NCBI GenBank assembly: GCA_016206875.1
Contig: JACQQR010000155.1
Location: 1-12,183, forward strand
Length of the DNA stretch: 12,183 bases
Direction of reading: 5' to 3'
From: Candidatus Omnitrophota bacterium
GTDB lineage: Bacteria > Omnitrophota > Omnitrophia > Omnitrophales > JACROU01
Numbering within the stretch: the first letter of the stretch is position 1; every line of letters starts with the position of its first letter. Positions 6,879-12,183 of this stretch are shown in pieces. The position numbers and the translations under genes are program-made. The notes below the pieces were generated by a model. The model saw only the letters and a list, made by a program, of their open reading frames with translations, was not told where the DNA came from and ran no database searches.

Positions 6879-8867
6879 CTACTCGTCTTCTTCGTACCGG
6901 CGCTTTAGGTCTTCCACTACTGTGGGATCCGCCAACGTAGTCGTATCGCCCAGCGCCTTTCCTTCTGCTATATCACGTAAAAGCCGGCGCATGATTTTTC
7001 CGGAACGGGTTTTAGGGAGATCCGCAGAAAATAAAATTTCTTCAGGCCGGGCAAGCGCGCCGATTTTTTTCACTACATGATCTTTAATAGCTTCCACCAA
7101 CATACGGGAAGATTTTGATCTGGCATGCTCACGCAATGTCACAAAGGCCACAATCGCCTCGCCTTTGATTTCGTGTTTTCTAGAAACAACGGCCGCCTCA
7201 GCCACATCGGGATGCGCCACCAGCGCGCTTTCTACTTCCATGGTGCCAATGCGGTGGCCGGCAACATTCATCACGTCATCCACACGGCCCAAAAACCAGA
7301 AATATCCTTCTTCATCGCGCTTGGCACCGTCGCCGGGAAAATAAATTCCATTTTTCCATTTTGACCAGTATTGCTTCTCGTAACGCTCCGGATCCTTGAA
7401 CAGAGTGCGCAGCATAGAGGGCCAGGGCCGTGTGATCGCCGCATAGCCTCCGCCGGACTCAATCCGTTCCCCCAGTTCATTCAACACTTCGGCAAAAATT
7501 CCTGGAAATGCTTTTGTGGCCGAGCCGGGCTTGGTTACCGTGACTCCCGGAAGCGGCGTAATCATAATGGCACCGGTTTCGGTTTGCCACCAAGTATCCA
7601 CTATCGGGCAGCGTCCGCCTCCGATTTTTTCTTGATACCAAATCCAGGCCTCAGGATTAATCGGTTCGCCCACTGAGCCTAAGAGCCTGAGCGTGGATAA
7701 ATCCGCTTTGCGAGGCCACGCATCGCCCCATTTCATAAATGCGCGAATGGCCGTGGGCGCCGTATAAAAAATAGTGATTCCATATTTTTCTATCAATTTC
7801 CAAAAACGATCTTTTTCCGGCCAGTCCGGCGCCCCTTCATAAATAAACACGCTGGCTCCGTTGGCGAGCGGTCCGTACACCACGTAACTATGCCCCGTGA
7901 CCCAGCCAATATCGGCCGTGCACCAGAATACATCTTCAGGTTTTAAGTCGAACACCCACTTCATCGTGGCGTACACACCCGTGAGATACCCGCCTGTGGT
8001 GTGCACAATTCCCTTGGGTTTGCCCGTCGTGCCGGAAGTATAGAGAATATAGAGCATGTCTTCGGCATTCATGGCTTCAGGCGGACACGAAGAAGATGCA
8101 TCTTCCATCAAGCGATGCCACCAGTGATCGCGTGAAGCCTGAATGTGACACGGCGGAGTAGAAACTCCTCCGCGCTGAACGACCACTACATTTTGGATGC
8201 TGGGACACGCACACAGCGCTTCGTCGGCTGCATTTTTGAGCAAAATTTGTTTTCCGCGCCGCCAGCCGAAATCAGCGGTGATGAGTAACTTCGCTTCGGC
8301 ATCATTGATCCGGTCACGCAGCGCCTCGCTGCTAAAACCGCCGAAGACCACACTGTGCACGGCGCCAATCCGGGCCGATGCCAGGCAGGCAATAACAGCT
8401 TCGGGAATCATCGGCAGATAAATTGCAATCCGGTCACCGCGCGAAACGCCTAATTTTTTAAGCACATTGGCAAAGCGATTCACTGCACGGTATAAATCCC
8501 AGTACGTAAGCGTGCGTGTGTCGCCCGGCTCGCCTTCCCAAATAATGGCGGCCTTGTTGCGGAGATTAGCGCCCCCTTGGCCCAGCACATGGCGATCGAC
8601 GCAATTAACCGATGCATTCAGCTTGCCGCCGTCAAACCACTTCGCGTGCGGGGCTTTCCACTCCAACACTTGTTTCCAAGGCTCTATCCACTCAAGCTGG
8701 CGGGCCCAAGAGGCCCAAAAAGCTTCATAATCGCCGGCGGCTTTCTCATAAATTGCGGGGTCATTGACATTGGCTTGGGCCTGAAACTGCTTGGAAGGAG
8801 TGAATTTTCTGGCTTCGGTGAGAAGAACGTGAATATCGAGCGCGTTTCTTTGAACCGGAGTTTGCAT
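6879..8867 (-). CDS. acs: Acetyl-CoA synthetase (AMP-forming)
   Basis: This cytoplasmic 662-aa enzyme activates acetate with ATP and CoA, giving acetyl-CoA, AMP and diphosphate. An N-terminal acetyl-CoA-synthetase domain (about 35-90) precedes the adenylation domain. That domain has the P-loop Y-T-S-G-T-T-G-K-P-K-G (276-286), D-T-W-W-Q-T-E-T-G (424-432; W427 matches the tryptophan that restricts the pocket to acetate) and Y-F-P-G-D-G (509-514). The hinge is G-R-V-D-D-V-M-N-V-A-G-H-R (527-539). The C-terminal catalytic lysine is K624 in P-K-T-R-S-G-K-I-M-R-R, the residue acetylated in regulated homologues. Length is close to normal (about 650). AGGAGA a few bases upstream supports the start. 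A short variable stretch (G-G-V-S-T-P-P-C, about 233-240) is encoded by a small hairpin at 8155-8168. First gene of an acs-VIT-SDR leftward operon. Confidence 0.98.
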   Translation of the reverse strand: MQTPVQRNALDIHVLLTEARKFTPSKQFQAQANVNDPAIYEKAAGDYEAFWASWARQLEWIEPWKQVLEWKAPHAKWFDGGKLNASVNCVDRHVLGQGGANLRNKAAIIWEGEPGDTRTLTYWDLYRAVNRFANVLKKLGVSRGDRIAIYLPMIPEAVIACLASARIGAVHSVVFGGFSSEALRDRINDAEAKLLITADFGWRRGKQILLKNAADEALCACPSIQNVVVVQRGGVSTPPCHIQASRDHWWHRLMEDASSSCPPEAMNAEDMLYILYTSGTTGKPKGIVHTTGGYLTGVYATMKWVFDLKPEDVFWCTADIGWVTGHSYVVYGPLANGASVFIYEGAPDWPEKDRFWKLIEKYGITIFYTAPTAIRAFMKWGDAWPRKADLSTLRLLGSVGEPINPEAWIWYQEKIGGGRCPIVDTWWQTETGAIMITPLPGVTVTKPGSATKAFPGIFAEVLNELGERIESGGGYAAITRPWPSMLRTLFKDPERYEKQYWSKWKNGIYFPGDGAKRDEEGYFWFLGRVDDVMNVAGHRIGTMEVESALVAHPDVAEAAVVSRKHEIKGEAIVAFVTLREHARSKSSRMLVEAIKDHVVKKIGALARPEEILFSADLPKTRSGKIMRRLLRDIAEGKALGDTTTLADPTVVEDLKRRYEEDE
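8153..8173. repeat. Small hairpin inside acs (possible repeat fragment)
   Basis: GGAGT (8155-8159), loop AGAA, ACTCC (8164-8168) is a perfect 5-bp stem. An alternative pairing is GCGGAG (8153-8158) with CTCCGC (8168-8173). It falls in a poorly conserved linker of acetyl-CoA synthetase, encoding G-G-V-S-T-P-P. It may be a remnant of a third palindrome family, but it is short enough to be chance. Confidence 0.35.
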
Positions 8868-8890
8868 GGTTTCTCCTCATTTTCCTCAGG

Positions 8891-8916
8891 GATGGTTCTC
8901 CTTGAAGAGAACTATC
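8891..8916. promoter_or_regulatory. Hairpin in the ligase-acs intergenic gap
   Basis: GATGGTTCTC (8891-8900) pairs with GAGAACTATC (8907-8916) around a CTTGAA loop: ten pairs with one G-T wobble. It lies in the 67-nt space between the ligase stop and the acs start. No T run follows on the minus strand, so it is not a standard terminator. It could be a leader structure, an mRNA processing site or an operator. No convincing promoter is visible in the gap. Confidence 0.4.
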
Positions 8917-8934
8917 TCTATCCTGATTTGTCAG

Positions 8935-9900
8935 TTAAAAATTTTGCGCAAAACTCAACCGCTCTTGCGAAGACAGTTGTTCTGCATGGCCCACCTGATC
9001 CACTGCCCGGAGCCGCTTGAGCAACCCGGCACGGTTGGCGAGCTGAATGCTCAAGCCCGGCCGTGCATTGAGTTCCAGAATCAGCGGCCCTAAAATATGA
9101 TCAATGACAAAATCTATGCCCAAATAACCCAAACCGAACACTTCATATGCCTTGGCCGCGATTTCCAAAATGTCATTCCAAAAAGGAATCTCGAGACCCG
9201 CTATCAAAGCGCCGGAATCGGGATGCCGTTCGATCAGGCGGTCGTGATGGACCCCGCCCAGCGTACGGCCTTCGCGCATGTCCACGCCCGCGCCCACGGC
9301 GCCTTGATGAAGATTCGCCCTGCCCCCCGATTCACGAGTCGGCAAACGTAGCATCGACATCACCGGCACTCCCCGGTACAGCACGAGCCGAATATCGGGC
9401 ACGCCATGCCAAGCGAGAGGTTCGAATACCGCATGGCTTCTCACACGATATTCGATAAAGGCCGCGTCATTGACGCCGCCCAAAGCATACAGCCCGGCCA
9501 GGATATTGGACACATGATATTCGATGTCTTCGAGAGAAATCACTTCACCGCTTGCTTTTTTCCAGCCCGATTCCGTTTTATCGGTGATCACTAAAATGCC
9601 GCGGCCTTCTGCGCCGCGGGCCGGCTTGACCACAAAATCTTTGAGGAACCCGAGCTCGCGCAGGTATTTTAATTCAAAATTGTGTTTGATGGTGAAATAA
9701 AGCTCGGGAGATGGGATTTGATGGGCATCGAGAATTTTTTTGGTCTGAAGTTTATCATCCACAAGCGGATACAGCTGCCGGGCATTACGCGCCAGCGTAT
9801 AGCAGGCATTCCGGCGATTGATTCCCAAGAAACCAAATTGTTTGAAAACCCGGAAAGGATTTTGAAAATAGCGAAGAGGACGAAGAGGAAACTGAATCAT
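8935..9900 (-). CDS. RimK-related ATP-grasp alpha-L-glutamate ligase-like protein
   Basis: This 321-aa ATP-grasp enzyme is expected to form an amide bond through an acyl-phosphate, adding an amino acid such as glutamate to an unknown peptide or protein. The N-terminal part (to about 50) has the basic, Arg-rich sequence of this subfamily (G-I-N-R-R-N). D-D-K-L-Q-T-K-K-I-L (48-57) starts the ATP-grasp region. F-V-V-K-P-A-R-G-A-E-G-R-G (89-101; K92) forms the ATP-binding strand and glycine loop. D169-I-R171 and the loop G-G-R-A-N-L-H-Q-G-A-V-G-A-G (192-205) follow. Mg2+ ligands are expected at D263 (G-I-D-F-V-I-D) and E276/N278 (L-E-L-N-A-R-P-G). The start overlaps the stop of the transglutaminase-like gene by 4 nt (ATGA), so the two are translationally coupled and probably act together. 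The family is recognised; target and added residue are unknown. Confidence 0.92.
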   Translation of the reverse strand: MIQFPLRPLRYFQNPFRVFKQFGFLGINRRNACYTLARNARQLYPLVDDKLQTKKILDAHQIPSPELYFTIKHNFELKYLRELGFLKDFVVKPARGAEGRGILVITDKTESGWKKASGEVISLEDIEYHVSNILAGLYALGGVNDAAFIEYRVRSHAVFEPLAWHGVPDIRLVLYRGVPVMSMLRLPTRESGGRANLHQGAVGAGVDMREGRTLGGVHHDRLIERHPDSGALIAGLEIPFWNDILEIAAKAYEVFGLGYLGIDFVIDHILGPLILELNARPGLSIQLANRAGLLKRLRAVDQVGHAEQLSSQERLSFAQNF

Positions 9901-11465
9901 GATTTTTTTTGCTGTCCCATTCGAAGTAATTCTTTAAAACGCCATAGCTCCAGCAAACGGATTCCCGTATAACGGCCCAAAAGAAGCAAGAGGGCCATAA
10001 TCACGAGCAGCAATTCCGGAAATGCAAACAAGAACACACGCAGTATATGAACACTCATGAGCGCATACGCAGCCAATGCCACCAAGGCCGTGCCAATAGA
10101 TGTTTGGATGGCCGCGCGCATTCCGTCTTCAATTTGAATCACCGAGTACCGTTCAATCATCCAGGTCATGATGACCATCGGGAAAAAAGTGATGAACAAC
10201 ACTTTTTGCTCGCCCAGGTGATAAAACACAACCACCAGCACCAACACTAAAATCACCACCAGTGTGATAATGAGAGAAAGACGGGGGATCACTAAAATTT
10301 TCAACGAGTCGAGCAGGGCACGGAAGGCCCAGCCTAAAGTGATAATCCCCACCAAACAAGCGATGCCGAAACCCAGCGAGATTTCCTGGAAGGCGAGCGC
10401 CAGGAGTATCGGCGTAAAGGTTCCGAAAGTGGGTACTCCGATTACGCAACGGAACAAAGCAACCACCAAAGCGCCCAAAGGAATCAAGAGAAGCGTTTTG
10501 ATAAAATTCTGAAAGTGAATGGGAAGAATATAAAGCGACCAGGGGTTGTCGATGGGAGGAATTCGCTCGCGGCCGATCACAAAAAAGTATTCAAATTTGG
10601 AAAGCCCTACATGTTTAAATAAAGGGTAATCCCCGCGATATAGCTCCAGATAATCGGACGGGGTCACGGCAAAATGATTATTCACAACATCAAAAGGAAT
10701 CCACGTGCCCCCGATGTAATTCTCCACCCAAACGTGGCTAATGGTTTTTACTCCGGATGCCAAAACCAGCCCCCCTACAATACGGGAAGGCACGCCCAGC
10801 GCCCGGCTGAGCGCGGAAAAAAGCCGGGCCTGGCCGCCGCAGTCGGCTTCCAGTTTCTTCAATGTCTCCGAAGCGTCTTTGCTTCCCCGCTCCGAGCGGT
10901 ATTTGACTTCACCGCGCACAAAATCAAAAATCTTATGCATGGCCTTGAGCATATTTCTTTCATTTCCGGCGACGGCCTTCAAATGCTTTTTCACCTCACG
11001 CGCGTTTGACTGAATGAAGGTGGAAGGATCCAGCCAAATATGCATTTCAGGAGGAAATTTTGTTTTGGGATTTTTGTCGATGCGCAAATCTGCGGGAATG
11101 AGATAAGAAGTTTTTACAAGCTGCGCTGAAAAAGAAACCCGAACGGACTTGGAGCCTTCTAAAAGCTCGCTGCGCCAAAAACCTACGCGGTTTCCGGTCA
11201 GCGGCCGCTCGCGCACATAAAAAACCATTTCATCATTGTCAAAGTGCTCGTTATAGAGTGTTTGATGGCCGTTGTCTTTGGGGAGCGTCATGCGCACTTT
11301 CGCGCGCTCACCTTTGCCGGCAATATTCATCACCACTTCAACACGCCAGAGATACTGGCTGATATTCGTGTGCATGCTTTGGCCGCCATACATGATTTTA
11401 ACTGTCATGATCCCTGCGGCCAATGCGATCAGAAGAAAAGAAATGAGGTAAACTTTTTTATTCAT
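9897..11465 (-). CDS. Transglutaminase-like domain fused to seven-helix membrane module
   Basis: This 522-aa inner-membrane protein belongs to the group known as 'inactive transglutaminase fused to seven transmembrane helices', usually found beside a RimK-like ligase as here. A signal-anchor helix (6-24) is followed by an extracytoplasmic beta-rich region (about 35-150), a transglutaminase-like core (about 165-275), and then hydrophobic helices from about 321 to 497. Family motifs in the membrane part are G-T-F-T-P-I-L-L-A-L-A-F-Q-E (348-361), F-F-P-M-V-I-M-T-W-M-I-E-R (427-439) and R-Y-T-G-I-R-L-L-E-L-W-R-F (498-510). In this copy the core has C209 (D-C-G-G-Q), H244 (S-H-V-W-V-E) and D259 (W-I-P-F-D), spaced as in an active Cys-His-Asp triad. 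No Shine-Dalgarno is obvious before the ATG. The start is supported by the N-terminal helix. Function, likely a peptide or peptidoglycan-linked modification, is inference. Confidence 0.92.
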   Translation of the reverse strand: MNKKVYLISFLLIALAAGIMTVKIMYGGQSMHTNISQYLWRVEVVMNIAGKGERAKVRMTLPKDNGHQTLYNEHFDNDEMVFYVRERPLTGNRVGFWRSELLEGSKSVRVSFSAQLVKTSYLIPADLRIDKNPKTKFPPEMHIWLDPSTFIQSNAREVKKHLKAVAGNERNMLKAMHKIFDFVRGEVKYRSERGSKDASETLKKLEADCGGQARLFSALSRALGVPSRIVGGLVLASGVKTISHVWVENYIGGTWIPFDVVNNHFAVTPSDYLELYRGDYPLFKHVGLSKFEYFFVIGRERIPPIDNPWSLYILPIHFQNFIKTLLLIPLGALVVALFRCVIGVPTFGTFTPILLALAFQEISLGFGIACLVGIITLGWAFRALLDSLKILVIPRLSLIITLVVILVLVLVVVFYHLGEQKVLFITFFPMVIMTWMIERYSVIQIEDGMRAAIQTSIGTALVALAAYALMSVHILRVFLFAFPELLLVIMALLLLLGRYTGIRLLELWRFKELLRMGQQKKS

Positions 11466-11482
11466 GGATTAGGTACGAATTA

Positions 11483-11493
11483 GGAACTGTCCC
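11483..11493. repeat. Half-element of the GGGAC repeat family
   Basis: GGAACTGTCCC resembles one half of the GGGGAC..GTCCCC palindromes at 446-460 and 5352-5388. It lies in the 5' leader of the transglutaminase-like gene, with an AATTA flank on its left and T-rich sequence containing two TTTTGCC copies on its right. It may be a truncated or decayed repeat. Confidence 0.4.
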
Positions 11494-11522
11494 TTTTGCC
11501 TTTTATTTTGCCTTGTGCCCCG

Positions 11523-11559
11523 TAAAAAAATGGCGGAGCCGTATACACGGCTCCGCCAT
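11523..11559 (-). terminator. Intrinsic terminator of the cold-shock gene
   Basis: A perfect 13-bp stem, ATGGCGGAGCCGT (11530-11542) and ACGGCTCCGCCAT (11547-11559), closes an ATAC loop. Read leftward it is followed by seven T residues (complement of 11524-11530, partly shared with the stem end). It begins about 60 nt after the cold-shock stop codon and separates that gene from the transglutaminase-like gene. Confidence 0.92.
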
Positions 11560-11617
11560 AGAAGTAGAAACCCGTTCAAGAAAGGAAACTGCCCGGTGAG
11601 GACCGTTCGTTTCTCGA

Positions 11618-11818
11618 TTAAGCGCGCTTTACGTTCACCGCTTGATCGCCCTTAGGTCCCGGTACAATGTCAAAAGTGACTGCCTCTCCCTCTTTCAAGG
11701 TCTTGAAACCGTCCCCTGTGACCGCGGAATAATGCACGAATACATCTTTTCCGTTTTCGGGAGTAATAAAACCATATCCTTTTGAATCATTGAACCACTT
11801 TACTGTACCTTTTGCCAT
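11618..11818 (-). CDS. CspA-family cold-shock protein
   Basis: This 66-aa single cold-shock domain is a five-stranded OB-fold that binds single-stranded RNA or DNA and melts mRNA structure. RNP1 is K-G-Y-G-F-I-T (13-19) and RNP2 is V-F-V-H-Y-S (26-31). The N-terminus (M-A-K-G-T-V-K-W-F-N) and the C-terminal Q-A-V-N-V are canonical, and the length is normal. A purine-rich AGGAAAGGA lies about 7 nt before the ATG. It is a single-gene unit with its own terminator and a probable long 5' leader. Whether it is cold-induced or constitutive cannot be told from the coding sequence; the paralogue name is left open for that reason. Confidence 0.98.
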   Translation of the reverse strand: MAKGTVKWFNDSKGYGFITPENGKDVFVHYSAVTGDGFKTLKEGEAVTFDIVPGPKGDQAVNVKRA

Positions 11819-12051
11819 GTTCTTATTCCTTTCCTGTTGATTGAAAATAAAGACGCAGAAATCGCGTCCTTTTGCTGCCTTAAAAAAAACTGCGTGCTAC
11901 AAGCTGATTTGGATACGAGACTAGGAATTGGAACGGGTAGGAAGTTGCGAATCATTAAAAACTGTGCGGGTCGAAAACCTAAACCGGCCTTTCTTAAAAA
12001 AATAAGCAAATCCAAAACGTGCATCCTCAAACCTCTTCACAAAACAAGCAG
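11819..12051 (-). promoter_or_regulatory. Probable long 5' leader of the cold-shock gene
   Basis: The roughly 230 nt between the candidate start of transcription (near 12050) and the cold-shock ATG hold no credible gene: the frames open here have atypical composition and no recognisable protein. A long structured leader is usual for cold-inducible cspA-type genes, where it controls mRNA stability and translation by temperature. The leader here is A/T-rich. I did not find an E. coli-type cold box. The remainder, up to 12183, holds the promoter and one palindromic repeat. Confidence 0.5.
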
Positions 12052-12056
12052 GCTCT

Positions 12057-12084
12057 ACTCTACCCTACTTTTGTTCCCTGTCAA
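12057..12084 (-). promoter_or_regulatory. Candidate sigma70-type promoter for the cold-shock gene
   Basis: Read leftward, a perfect TTGACA (12084-12079) is followed after 16 bp by TAGAGT (12062-12057), which matches the -10 consensus at four of six positions. Transcription would start near 12050. It is the best promoter-like pair in the region, but the -10 is imperfect. Confidence 0.55.
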
Positions 12085-12139
12085 TTACTTTTTCATGGGT
12101 GTATGACCGTCGCTTCGGACTTTTCTGGTATGTATTGTC

Positions 12140-12159
12140 ATTCCCGCGAAAGCGGGAAT
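12140..12159. repeat. Dispersed palindrome ATTCCCGC-GAAA-GCGGGAAT
   Basis: An 8-bp perfect stem (12140-12147 / 12152-12159) closes a GAAA tetraloop, with the flanks TC..CCAG. This motif recurs as a small dispersed intergenic repeat in many bacterial genomes. It lies upstream of the cold-shock promoter, and the sequence between them is otherwise featureless. Only one copy is in the window. Confidence 0.75.
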
Positions 12160-12183
12160 CCAGTGACTTTAGCATTGTCTGAA

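Noticed and set aside
8577..9093. Rightward open frames (147 and 75 aa) spanning the start of acs and the end of the ligase gene
   Set aside because: They lie antisense to two clearly conserved genes, with no domain or ribosome-binding site of their own.
9097..9594. Rightward open frames antisense to the ATP-grasp gene
   Set aside because: The leftward frame has full ATP-grasp motifs; the antisense frames have none and reflect the G/C-rich third positions.
11491..11512. TTTTGCC direct repeats as a second terminator or operator
   Set aside because: Two short copies in T-rich sequence without a stem; too weak to call.
11800..12106. Open frames of 76 aa (-) and 89 aa (+) upstream of the cold-shock gene
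   Set aside because: They overlap each other and the probable leader and promoter, have no recognisable domain, and the leftward one overlaps the cold-shock start. Treated as chance frames.

Overview
The window comes from a Gram-negative bacterial chromosome: it has an outer-membrane efflux channel, an RND pump and exported proteins with Sec signal peptides. Base composition is moderate, roughly half G+C by eye. I cannot name the phylum. Genes are densely packed and several small palindromic repeat families are scattered between and inside them, a style common in environmental or uncultivated lineages. There are no RNA genes, transposase genes, CRISPR arrays or phage genes.

Layout: 1-144 is an intergenic inverted repeat of C/T-rich motifs. 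145-774 (-) encodes an unrecognised exported protein. Divergent from it, after only 20 bp, is a two-gene operon: a TolC-type outer-membrane factor (795-2135, +) and an AcrB-type RND pump (2137-5214, +). The usual periplasmic adaptor is not there. The pump gene converges on a leftward group of acetyl-CoA synthetase (6879-8867), a VIT1/CCC1-type metal transporter (6079-6861) and a YeeZ-like atypical SDR protein (5223-6086). The two transcription units meet inside one palindromic repeat (5204-5243) that supplies both stop codons and probably both terminators.

Upstream of acs, on the same strand, is a coupled pair: a membrane protein with a transglutaminase-like domain plus C-terminal seven-helix module (9897-11465) and a RimK-related ATP-grasp ligase (8935-9900). 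This pairing is a known but poorly understood peptide-modification (amidoligase) context. Here the transglutaminase domain appears to keep its Cys-His-Asp triad, unlike the inactive versions that give the family its name. The right end is a cold-shock protein gene (11618-11818, -) with a strong terminator, a probable long 5' leader and a sigma70-like promoter.

The most striking cross-cutting signal is palindromic repeats embedded in frame inside coding sequences (224-259, 446-460, 5352-5388, perhaps 8155-8168). One 32-nt core is identical at two sites about 5 kb apart.
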